From positions 6,730,494 through 6,794,493 of the forward strand of contig NZ_LT827010.1 of NCBI RefSeq assembly GCF_900119315.1: a DNA stretch of 64,000 bases. The letters are read 5' to 3'. Each line of letters begins with the position of its first letter. Position 1 is the stretch's first letter. The position numbers were made by a program, and so were the translations under genes. The notes under the pieces were generated by a model that ran no database searches, was not told the DNA's origin, and saw only the letters and a list, made by a program, of their open reading frames with translations. Positions 26,701 through 33,130 of this stretch are shown here, piece by piece. This stretch comes from Actinoplanes sp. SE50/110. Its GTDB lineage: Bacteria; Actinomycetota; Actinomycetes; Mycobacteriales; Micromonosporaceae.

Positions 26701-26971
26701 GGTCGATCGCGGCCGCCTCGCGCGGAGAGACACCGAAGAACCCGGCGTCGAACTCCTCCACGCCGTCGATGAAGCCGCCGACGCCCTGGATCGCCCGTTC
26801 CGGGTCGAGCACGGCGCCCGCGTCCCAGCGCCGGGCCGGGACCGGGCCGATGGCGTCGGCGCCGTCGATCAGCAGCTTCCACAGGCCGTCGATGTCGGCG
26901 GCGCCGGGAAACCGGCCGGCCATGCCCACCACGGCAAGCGGGGTCTCGTCCATGTGGTGATGTGTCTCCAT
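20789..26971 (-). CDS. Type I PKS module KS-AT-DH-ER-KR-ACP (PKS-A)
   Basis: 2060 aa. ATG 26971 has aggagaggagg just upstream; in-frame sequence further 5' is noncoding in character. KS with VETGCSSSL (Cys175, Gly where Ala is usual), EAHGTGT and NIGHLEACAG; AT with GHSQGE (Ser625) and YASH, the methylmalonyl-CoA pattern; DH with HxxxGxxxxP (His921) and DAALQ; an ER-like domain whose cofactor loop reads HAGTDGTALAG instead of the usual GGVG form; KR with TGGLGALG and LAD (B-type); ACP with LGLDSL (Ser2013). First PKS in gene order, so it probably takes the salicyl-thiazolinyl unit from the PchE-like NRPS and adds a methyl-branched unit, fully reduced if the ER works or alpha,beta-unsaturated if not. 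It lies 38 nt after halogenase 2. Confidence 0.94.
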   Translation of the reverse strand: METHHHMDETPLAVVGMAGRFPGAADIDGLWKLLIDGADAIGPVPARRWDAGAVLDPERAIQGVGGFIDGVEEFDAGFFGVSPREAAAIDPQQRLLLETAWRTLEDAGIPAAGLAGSRTGVYVGASWHDYELVRGRSAAPATPHSLVGNALDVIAARVSYFLKLRGPSMTVETGCSSSLVALHLAGQALRSGEIGAALVAGVNLILDPHVTVGLTHFGALSPDGRCATFSDEANGFVRGEGVAALCLKTLDRALADGDRIHGVIARTVVNNDGGGESLVTPSPDGQEDLIRSAYGPPGEPTGPAPFYIEAHGTGTDRGDPIEVTTLGRLLGRPGDEPLHVGSIKTNIGHLEACAGLAGLIKLLLVLRHRVVPPSLNSARLNPAIPFTDLGVRVVREPVPVPAGPVRLGVSSFGWGGTNAHVVVQDPPVGGPEAGRDGASTGLPPVTMLSAKDWPSLTRRAADLAAAVPAAADRVPGLAGTLAWRRDHFGVRAAVVGSRPQELRRLLDALAGRAEDAQDDPGLVTGRAVETGRVAFVYPGQGAQWAGMGRELYRDSPVFRDVIDRCAVALRPHLDEDLLDVFAAGGDDRWMDRLDRLQPVLWATALGLTALWRACGVEPDVVIGHSQGEVVAATVTGALSLDDAALVVARRSRIAARTSGRGRMLMVDLDVDSAYAALEGFEDTVALAAHNGPTSCVLSGDADSVLILKELLEAEGTYCRLVNVDYASHSPQMDALRPDLLDALSAVRPRPGRPAMMSTVRRALVSGTELDAAYWVDNLRRPVMFADAIGDLLDDGVTHIVEISPHPILVTPIKRVSARRAHAPAVLATLRRGQGTVGDFATAAAAAYVAGLEPFGGLPREGVAAAPGYPLRPEPYWPVEAPGAWSGTQGFAARLRPAPDDPGSWTATFTLSCAGVPWLAEHQVHGVPVLPGAAVLTALLSCARQRWRAAPGLITGLRLTGAVALGEAPVGLAAHWRDTARGATVRLLALPEAATTWEEKATARVVRAQQPRLAPAFPDDLAARLTHDADDFYRLWHGRGLQYGPALRGIRRLAAGDGRALGEIVLAERLRAAPSHGAPHPALIDAALQVALAACEPAGDTAVVPVALGTVEILRAPEDTTVTLWSYAERRGPADADVIVFDEARHPLMVLRGLRFEPLAEHGASADDALRYHLAWTEPVEPDPVPVPGRWALCTPPAGSGDALAEAMAELGAEVVPHRSGDTVPDGLDGVVFLAPSASADCETQERGLSALAGLATAGTAAGTTPRLAVITAGAQAVTADDVVNPCAALYWGFTRVLRREHGELGARLIDVDAAGPEWAARAAAEVLGASAEDQVALRGRRRLVARLRPGPGAPPVLPPPVTPPQPFRGAVTDAGQLIWVPDRVRRCGPGEVSVAVTAAAVDEHDEARLRGAATGDGDTSLGTSCAGMVTAVGPDITGIAVGDRVVACTPGALAAEVTVRADHTRPAPPALSDAEAAALPLVLTTAWHALVRLGGVETGDTVLIHAGTDGTALAGVALARLRGARVLATAGDTTAGELAESAGAALVVDTRDPDWTRTVLSATGGRGVDMVLHPQANPDVEIEDSLTVLGVEGRVVVLGADPVRVHPPDLLRPGVGLSVCDVRQLLGRHPHRFARTLELVWDLVAAGRVPALPVRTMTYGQAARAAPDRNRRGAQRLALTDPATATEVTPVPRPDGQFRADGAYLITGGLGALGLSLAEHLADRGAGALVLLGRSGPDPTAELRVKAMRAQNVQVEVVAGDVADRDALGAALAGVRDRIPPLRGVVHAAGVLADATVASLTDRHLHTAVGVKLGGARHLDALTRNDPLDFFVLFSSVAGLLGNPGQAAYSAANAALDAFAEARRRAGRATTSIQWGPFAGIGLAAAERGRGDRLASRGMGGIEPEAAWALLTAALDEDRPVTAYVDLDLRRWFDANPETAALPSWRTLLELSRRDGGPAVADGDFLARLHAAEGADRLRVAEIKVRELTGRVLRLDPAAIEADAGFKSLGLDSLLSLELRNRLESIFGLRLSPTVLWAHSSARALAGALCERLTPHGGPT

Positions 26972-27009
26972 GCCGCTCCTCCTCTCCTCTGGTCGGCTGG
27001 GGCGGGAGA

Positions 27010-28668
27010 TCACTCGCCGCCGCGCAGCCGCATCCGCACGAGACCCTTGCTGGCGTTGATCATTCGAGGGCCGATCTCGGGCGGGGCCTCCCGGCGGCAC
27101 CACACCGCGTTGCGCGCCATCTTGGCGGGCGTCATGTTGAAGCAGCGGGTGTCGCGCTCGCCGAAGGCGAAGGAGGGCGCGATGAAGTCGGCGCCGCCGA
27201 TGTGGCCGAGGATCGCGGCGGCGGCATCACCCGGCTTGGTGGTGCCGGCCTCGACGGACTCGCACAGCTCGCGGGCCAGCACGCCCATCCGGTTGAAGCC
27301 GTCGCTGACCGGCAGCGGCGAGCCGGGGCGGGCGCTGTTCTCCAGGTCGAGGAAGACCGCGTCGTCGCCGGTGCGCAGGAAGCGGTAGTACGCGTCCTCG
27401 AGCATGACGTTGCCGAGCATCGTGCCGAGCATCCAGGTGCGGTTGACGGCGTTCCACAACTCGTAGTCGCCGAACCCGACGAACGAGGCGTACACCAGGT
27501 CGTCGTGGAAGTCGAACAGCCCCTGCTGCAGCGCCTCCAGGTAGGCGAAGCGCTCGGTCGACCAGTCGCCGTCGCGGGCGGCGGCGATCAGGCGCCAGGC
27601 CAGGGCGTTGACCAGTTCCATCGTGTTGGTCAGGCCGCGGGAGTAGAGGGCGTCGATGAAGCCGGCGGCGTGCGAGGTCAGGCAGAACCGGTCGCCGACC
27701 ACCTGCTTGGCCGAGTACTGCAGTCGTCCGGTGCTCACCCAGGGCCGCGCGGCGGACGCTCCGCGGAACTGGTGGGCGATCTGCGGGAACCGGGCCAGGA
27801 AGTCGTCGAACTCCTGCTGCCCGGACCGGCCGTCCTGGGGATGGATCCGCGGGTCGAGCGTCAAACCGACGCTGCAGAGCGGGTTGAGCGAGCTGGGGTG
27901 GTTGTCGAACGGGATCACCCAGAGCCACCCGCCGTCGAAGACGTGGTGCAGGGTGCCGTGGTGCCACGGGTTCGGGTTCTTGTGGTGCCGGGCCGCCGGC
28001 GCGTCGTCGAACGGCGTGACCCCGACCATGTGGGTGAAGATCGTCCGGCTGTGGGTGCGCGCCCGGGTCGGCGTCTCCCGCAGGCTGAACGCGTCGGCCA
28101 GCGGGGACCGGAAGCCGCTGCCGTCGACGACGTAAGCGGCCCGGAACTCCTCGCCGGTCGTGCTGCGCAGCACCGCCCCGCTGTCCGGGTCGATCTCGAT
28201 GTTCTCGATCCTGGTGCCCAGTCGCGGGACGGCCCCCTTGGCCACCGCCAGGTGGAACAGGTAGGCGTCGACGTCCTGCCGGAACAGGTGCGTCTCGGTC
28301 CGGATCGCCGACGGGACCACCAGCTGGTTGATCTGTCCCGGATCCTGTGCCTGTCCCTCCCGGTGGTAGACGAAGCCGAAGTTCTGCTTCTGGCCGCAGG
28401 AGCGCGAGACCCTGGTGCGGATGCCCTTGAAGCTGGACAGTGCCTTGAGCTCGGGGACGTCGTAGCGCTGCGCGATCAGCCGGGTCATGCCGGAGGTGTA
28501 CGGGATGGTCGACTCCCCCACGGCGAAGCGGGGGTGGACGCCGGCGTCGAGCAACAGGACCCGTACGCCGTGGCGGGCGAGCACTGCGGCGAGCATGCCG
28601 CCGGCCATGCCGGCGCCCAGGATGGCGACGTCGTAGGTGTCTCGCTTGCCGGCGATGTGCTGATTCAT
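27010..28668 (-). CDS. FAD-dependent halogenase (second, long form)
   Basis: 552 aa. FAD motif (VAILGAGMAGG, about 14-24), GEST-IP block (51-56), Lys94 in GQKQNFGF where the halogenase lysine is expected, and the flavin-halogenase signature WLWVIP (248-253). The C-terminal extension of about 200 residues is longer than in the other halogenase of this cluster and could recognise a carrier-bound or larger substrate. It would use FADH2, O2 and chloride to make HOCl and transfer it through the lysine. The ATG is preceded by ggaggaacgtaccg. Which atom is halogenated is unknown: the salicyl ring and an activated polyketide carbon are both possible. A few relatives are non-halogenating oxidoreductases. 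Confidence 0.82.
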   Translation of the reverse strand: MNQHIAGKRDTYDVAILGAGMAGGMLAAVLARHGVRVLLLDAGVHPRFAVGESTIPYTSGMTRLIAQRYDVPELKALSSFKGIRTRVSRSCGQKQNFGFVYHREGQAQDPGQINQLVVPSAIRTETHLFRQDVDAYLFHLAVAKGAVPRLGTRIENIEIDPDSGAVLRSTTGEEFRAAYVVDGSGFRSPLADAFSLRETPTRARTHSRTIFTHMVGVTPFDDAPAARHHKNPNPWHHGTLHHVFDGGWLWVIPFDNHPSSLNPLCSVGLTLDPRIHPQDGRSGQQEFDDFLARFPQIAHQFRGASAARPWVSTGRLQYSAKQVVGDRFCLTSHAAGFIDALYSRGLTNTMELVNALAWRLIAAARDGDWSTERFAYLEALQQGLFDFHDDLVYASFVGFGDYELWNAVNRTWMLGTMLGNVMLEDAYYRFLRTGDDAVFLDLENSARPGSPLPVSDGFNRMGVLARELCESVEAGTTKPGDAAAAILGHIGGADFIAPSFAFGERDTRCFNMTPAKMARNAVWCRREAPPEIGPRMINASKGLVRMRLRGGE

Positions 28669-28702
28669 CGGTACGTTCCTCCGGTCGGGGACGGGCGGGC
28701 GG

Positions 28703-29977
28703 TCAGCCGGCGCGGCCGGCCGCGCCGGACAGCGCGGGGGACGCGGCCGGGGCCGGGACGGTGATCTCGACGGGCTTGCGGTAGACCAGGGCCAGCAGTG
28801 GTCCGGTCATCGCGGTGGTGACCAATGCCATGACCACCATCAGCGAGTAGAGGCCGCCGTCGAGCAGGCCGAGCTGGAGCCCGACGCCCAGGATGATGAG
28901 CTCGGTGAGGCCTCGGGTGTTCATCAGGACCGCCAGCGCCGCCGACGGCCGGGCGGCCAGGCCCTGCGTGCGGGCGCCGAGGTAGGCGCCGGCGAACTTG
29001 CCGGCGATCGCCACGACCAGGATCGCGCCCAGTTCGAGGAACGCGGTGACGCCCAGGTGGCTCAGGTCGACCTGCAGGCCGGCCACGACGAAGTAGACCG
29101 GCAGCAGCAGCGCGGTGACCCGCCCGACCTGACGCAACAGACCGTCGCGCAGCCCACGGGCCCCCTCACGGGGCATGACCAGCCCGAACATGAAGGCGCC
29201 GAAGAGATAGTGCAGGCCCATCACCTCGGTCGCCGCGCCGCTGAGCAGCGCCCCGATCACCACCACGCCGAAGCGCAGCGGCGACGGCTCCCCCGGGTCG
29301 GCGCCGGCCCGGGCGGACAGCAGCCAGCGGCGGGCCAGCGGGCGCACCACGAACGCCAGGAACGCGGCGAAGGGCAGGATCAGCGCCACCCGCCAGTGCT
29401 GTCCGGGACCGCCGGTGAACGCCTGCACGCCGGCCAGCGCGGCCCAGGCGATCACGTCGACGAGCGCGGCCACGGCCAGTGCCACCCCGCCGACCGCGGT
29501 CGTCGCGAGCCCGCGGTCGCTGAGGATGCGGGCCAGCACCGGGAAGGCGGTCACCGAAACGGCCAAACCGACGAAGAGCACGTATCCGGTCGGGCTCGCC
29601 GTGCGGTGGCCGGACAGCAGTGTCCCGGCGAGTCCGGCGCCGAGCAGGAACGGCACGAGCATCGAGCCCAGGGCGCACAGCGCGGTGGCCCGTCCCCGGC
29701 CGCGCAGGACGTGGTGCTCGACCTCCACCCCGACGCCGAACATGAACAGCAGCACACCCAGGGCAGCCATCGCGCCCAGCAGTGGCCGGACGCCGCCGGG
29801 GAAGAGCGTGGCGGACAGCCGGCCGTGCAGCAGGGTGGGGCCGAGCAGGATGCCCGCGACGATCTCGCCGATCACCGGCGGCTGGCGCACCAGGACGGCG
29901 AGCCGCCCCAACCCCTGGGCGAGGAGCAGGATGAGGGCCAGGTCGACGAAGAGCAGCTGCACCTGGGTGCTGCTCAT
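28703..29977 (-). CDS. Cation/proton antiporter (CPA2-type membrane protein)
   Basis: 424 aa, almost wholly hydrophobic with about 11-12 predicted membrane segments by eye: repeated long Leu/Val/Ala stretches, PPVIGEIVAGILLGPTLL near the N-terminus as in KefB/GerN-type exchangers, then LFMFGVGVEV. No C-terminal TrkA-N domain. ATG 29977 overlaps the stop of halogenase 1 (ATGA), and halogenase 2 follows 34 nt later, so it is embedded in the tailoring operon. Related antiporters occur in several actinobacterial metabolite clusters. A role in ion balance, self-protection or metabolite/proton exchange is inferred only from position. Confidence 0.85.
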   Translation of the reverse strand: MSSTQVQLLFVDLALILLLAQGLGRLAVLVRQPPVIGEIVAGILLGPTLLHGRLSATLFPGGVRPLLGAMAALGVLLFMFGVGVEVEHHVLRGRGRATALCALGSMLVPFLLGAGLAGTLLSGHRTASPTGYVLFVGLAVSVTAFPVLARILSDRGLATTAVGGVALAVAALVDVIAWAALAGVQAFTGGPGQHWRVALILPFAAFLAFVVRPLARRWLLSARAGADPGEPSPLRFGVVVIGALLSGAATEVMGLHYLFGAFMFGLVMPREGARGLRDGLLRQVGRVTALLLPVYFVVAGLQVDLSHLGVTAFLELGAILVVAIAGKFAGAYLGARTQGLAARPSAALAVLMNTRGLTELIILGVGLQLGLLDGGLYSLMVVMALVTTAMTGPLLALVYRKPVEITVPAPAASPALSGAAGRAG

Positions 29978-31233
29978 CGCCCGTCGTCCGCGGCGATCAG
30001 GTCGCTGAGGTCGATGTGGAACATCGCGTGTTTGCCGCTCATTCCGGAGATCAGCGTGACGAAGTCCTGCGACGGCTTGTTCTTCTGCTCCGGATCAACC
30101 ATTTCCTGCGCCAGGCTGTGATAAAACTCCTTATATTTCGTACGGTCGTAGAACCGCTCGACGAATGTCCGGATCTCGTCGAAGAAATTCGAGTACGCGG
30201 TGGCGTACCGGTCCAGTGCCTTCTCCTCGATCTCCGGGTGCTCGATGATCTGGTCGACGATTTTCGCGAGGGTGCTGCCGGCCAGCGTGGCCAGGGCGAC
30301 ACCGGTCGAGAACAGCGGGTCGACGAAGGCTGCCGCGTCACCGACGAGAACCCATCCGTCGCCGTAGAAACGGTCGCTGTGATAGGACCAGTCCCGGGCC
30401 GTCCGGAATCCGGCCGAGCGCCGCCCGGGCGCGAGCATCTTCTTCAGCTTGGTGGTGCGCTCGACCTGCTCGCGGAAGATCTGCTCGAGCTTCTGGTCGC
30501 CCTCGCCGGCCATGGACGCGCGCGTCACGTAGCCGACGCTGATCGTGCCCTTGTCGATCGGGATCCCCCAGAACCATCCCTCGTCGAGGCCCTCGATGAG
30601 GATGTTGGTGTACTCGTCGCCGGGCAGCCGCTCGCAGTTGTCGAAGTAGGTCCAGACGGCGACGTTGCGCAGTTCGTCGTGCCACTTCACGCCGGTCTGC
30701 CGGCGGCCGATCACCCGGGCCTGCCCGGAGGCGTCGACGACCAGCCGGGCCCGGGCCTCGACGAGGCCGTCGCCGCCACGCAGCGCGTAGCGGACGCCGG
30801 TGACCCGGCCGTCGACATCGATCGTCTCGCGGACCGTGGCGTCCTCGACGACGCAGGCGCCCAGCTCACGGGCCCGGTCGAGGATCAGCGCGTCCAGGTC
30901 GGCGCGACGGGTGTGGTAGGCGTACTCGTACCCGCCCTCGATGAACGAGAACTGCCACGGCACCTGCTCGTTGCCCCAGATGAGGGTGCCGCCGTACTTG
31001 CGCTCGAAGCCGCGGGCGTCCATCCGCTCGGTCAGCCCGAGCTCCTTCATCGGGCGCATGAAGGCGGGGATCAGCGACTCCCCGACGTGGTAGCGCGGGA
31101 ACCGCTCGCGATCGAGGACCAGGACGCTGTGCCCCCGCTGGGCGAGCAGACCGGCCGTGGTCGCACCGGCCGGCCCACCGCCGATGACGATGACGTCGAA
31201 TTCGTCGGGGACTCCGAATAGCTGGGAGGACAT
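29974..31233 (-). CDS. FAD-dependent halogenase (first)
   Basis: 419 aa. GGGPAG (18-23), GESLIP (52-57), Lys80 in RKYGGTLIWG at the position of the catalytic lysine, WFWGIP (221-226), GDAAAFVDPLFSTG near the second FAD contact. This is the compact phenol/pyrrole halogenase form. ATG 31233 has aggaag about 12 nt upstream; the longer open frame runs into the upstream terminator and was rejected. The salicylate ring (phenol) is the simplest predicted substrate, free, thiazoline-bound or ArCP-tethered. It begins a new transcription unit after the radical SAM terminator and is coupled to the antiporter by ATGA. Confidence 0.9.
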   Translation of the reverse strand: MSSQLFGVPDEFDVIVIGGGPAGATTAGLLAQRGHSVLVLDRERFPRYHVGESLIPAFMRPMKELGLTERMDARGFERKYGGTLIWGNEQVPWQFSFIEGGYEYAYHTRRADLDALILDRARELGACVVEDATVRETIDVDGRVTGVRYALRGGDGLVEARARLVVDASGQARVIGRRQTGVKWHDELRNVAVWTYFDNCERLPGDEYTNILIEGLDEGWFWGIPIDKGTISVGYVTRASMAGEGDQKLEQIFREQVERTTKLKKMLAPGRRSAGFRTARDWSYHSDRFYGDGWVLVGDAAAFVDPLFSTGVALATLAGSTLAKIVDQIIEHPEIEEKALDRYATAYSNFFDEIRTFVERFYDRTKYKEFYHSLAQEMVDPEQKNKPSQDFVTLISGMSGKHAMFHIDLSDLIAADDGR

Positions 31234-31368
31234 CGAGACCGACCTTCCTGATGGCGAACAGACCGGGCGCGGATTCCGCCTTCGATCCACGTACGTCTTC
31301 ATCTTGGTCGCTTCCGCTGTCGTCTCTCTGGAGGCCTTCTGGACGGTTTCTGGGGTGCCTCGATGCGG
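31234..31368 (-). promoter_or_regulatory. Intergenic leader of the halogenase-PKS operon
   Basis: These 135 bp lie between a strong minus-strand terminator and halogenase 1. A promoter must lie here if the 31233-6021 genes are transcribed independently. I see no convincing -35/-10 pair or palindrome. Confidence 0.3.
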
Positions 31369-31369
31369 C

Positions 31370-31405
31370 AAAAAAGAGCGGGCGCCGGTGGCATCCGGCG
31401 CCCGC
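31370..31405 (-). terminator. Strong intrinsic terminator after the radical SAM gene
   Basis: An 11-bp perfect stem (31378-31388 with 31395-31405), 6-nt loop, and a T-run on the minus strand (31370-31375) 17-50 nt after the radical SAM stop codon. It separates the NRPS-side operon from the PKS-side operon. Confidence 0.9.
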
Positions 31406-31421
31406 GCGTGGTTCTTTTCCG

Positions 31422-33026
31422 CTATATCGCGTCCCGGCACAGCGTCCGGGAATCGTCGGTCCGTTCGATGCCGAGGTCGCGCAGTTTGCCGAGTTCGTCG
31501 TTGACGACCTTCGCCGCCTGGGCGACGTCGGGATAGTCGACCGGTGCCATCGCCATCCGTTCCACGCACTTCTCGACCCGGATGTTGGTCAAACGGTCCC
31601 GGTGCGGCATGAGCCAGTGCTGGAAGGAGTGCTGCCACAGGTGCAGCACGGCCGTCTCGCTGCCGTGGCGCACCCGGTCGAGGGTCTCCTTCTGCAACCG
31701 GGACGCCTCGGCGCTGTCCATGCCGACGTGGGACCACGCGGCGGTCGGATCGGTCGGGTCGTCGGAGACGATGCGCAGCTCGTCGCGGTCCTGCCAGAGC
31801 GGCATCGTCTCGTCGGTGATCGAGAACCTGCTGAGCGCGAAGTGACCGACGTACTCGTCGACCAGGAAGTCGCTGGTGTCGGCGAACGCCTCGGGGGTCT
31901 CCCCCGGGTAGCCGACGATGAAGAAGACGTAATAGCCGACGTCGCTGCGGCTCAGCAACTCACCGGCCCGCCGGTTCTGCCGTACGCTCACCCGCTTGCT
32001 CATCCGTTTGAGCGTCTCGTCGTTCATCGACTCGAAGCCGATGTGCAGTTGCCGGCACCGCGACCGGGCCAGGTTCTCCACCAGCTCGGGCGAGTTGATG
32101 GTGTTGGCCCGGCTGAAGCCCTCCCACGGCGGCGTCTCGGCGCCGGGCAGCAACTCCAGCAGGCGACGCAGGCGTGTCGGCGGGACCGTGAAGGTCGAGT
32201 CCATCGCCGAGATCATCTTGGCGTCGTTGTGCGCGGCGTACGCCGTCCAGTCGTGCACGATCTTCTCGGCCGACTTGTACCGCCACTTCGGCGACGCGGC
32301 CGGGAACGAGCAGAACTTGCAGTCGAACGGACAACCGCGCATCGACTCGTAGGGGACGATCGGCGCCGAGCCGCTCACCGTCGGGGACGGAAAGAGCTCC
32401 ATGTCGACGTACGCGAGGGGATTGATCTGGATCCGGGGCCCGTCGCGCCAGACCACGTTGGGGATGCCGTCGAGCGTGGCTGCGGCCTGCAGGGCGTCGA
32501 GCACCCGGGGCAGGCTCTCCTCGGCGTCGCCGCGGACCACCGCGATCACCTCGGGGTGATCGCGCATCACCGGCATGAACTTCAGGTTCGTGTACTGGCC
32601 GCCCATCACCACCGGGGTGTCGGGCACGTGCGTGGCGATCCACTTCAGCGCGGTGGCCACGATCCCTTCGTTCCAGATGAAGGTCGAGGAGAGCAGCACC
32701 ACGTCGATGTCACCGGAAGGTGGCCGGGCCTGCGACGTCCACACCTCCTCCAGCGGCACCCGCACGAAGTCGTGGCCGCTGGCGGCCAGGATCGAGGTGA
32801 GGGTGACCGAGGTCAGGTGCGGCACCGAGTCGGGGCGGGGGCGCAGCAGTGCGTACCGGCGCCCACCCTTCTCGAAGGCCAGCTGGTTCACGTCCAGGTC
32901 GGGGTGCCCGGCCCGCTGCAGCACCTGCGTCGCCCGTGGGCCGCGGTCCCCCTCCAGCAGCGACCCGGAGAGGTATCCCGAGTTGAGGTTGGCGGGGCCG
33001 AGCCCACTCATCAGCAAGACACGCAT
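31422..33026 (-). CDS. B12-binding-type radical SAM protein, putative C-methyltransferase
   Basis: 534 aa. The N-terminal 190 residues have the Rossmann layout of cobalamin-binding radical SAM proteins (LLSSTFIWNEG, VVMGGQYTN, RGDAEESLPR) without an obvious DxHxxG cobalt-ligand motif. The radical SAM core follows with CPFDCKFC (Cys232, 236, 239), then GFESMNDETLKRMSK and FFIVGYPGET. ATG 33026 has gggag at a good distance. Members of this class methylate unactivated carbons or phosphorus in antibiotic pathways and some do other radical chemistry. With no C-methyltransferase domain in the PKS, C-methylation of the chain or ring is a reasonable inference, not shown. The last gene before the terminator. 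Confidence 0.85.
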   Translation of the reverse strand: MRVLLMSGLGPANLNSGYLSGSLLEGDRGPRATQVLQRAGHPDLDVNQLAFEKGGRRYALLRPRPDSVPHLTSVTLTSILAASGHDFVRVPLEEVWTSQARPPSGDIDVVLLSSTFIWNEGIVATALKWIATHVPDTPVVMGGQYTNLKFMPVMRDHPEVIAVVRGDAEESLPRVLDALQAAATLDGIPNVVWRDGPRIQINPLAYVDMELFPSPTVSGSAPIVPYESMRGCPFDCKFCSFPAASPKWRYKSAEKIVHDWTAYAAHNDAKMISAMDSTFTVPPTRLRRLLELLPGAETPPWEGFSRANTINSPELVENLARSRCRQLHIGFESMNDETLKRMSKRVSVRQNRRAGELLSRSDVGYYVFFIVGYPGETPEAFADTSDFLVDEYVGHFALSRFSITDETMPLWQDRDELRIVSDDPTDPTAAWSHVGMDSAEASRLQKETLDRVRHGSETAVLHLWQHSFQHWLMPHRDRLTNIRVEKCVERMAMAPVDYPDVAQAAKVVNDELGKLRDLGIERTDDSRTLCRDAI

Positions 33027-33130
33027 GTATGCCGCTCCCGTTCTCGCGCACGTCCCGTTCCGGCCTGACCAGCCTGGCATCGACGTCTGTAGGGCCTATG
33101 GTTTCGCTCTGTACCTCCCGCACCGTCCGC

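Noticed and set aside
20789..26971. Enediyne or iterative PKS
   Set aside because: Domain order KS-AT-DH-ER-KR-ACP and separate modules with docking ends are modular; no enediyne-specific accessory genes.
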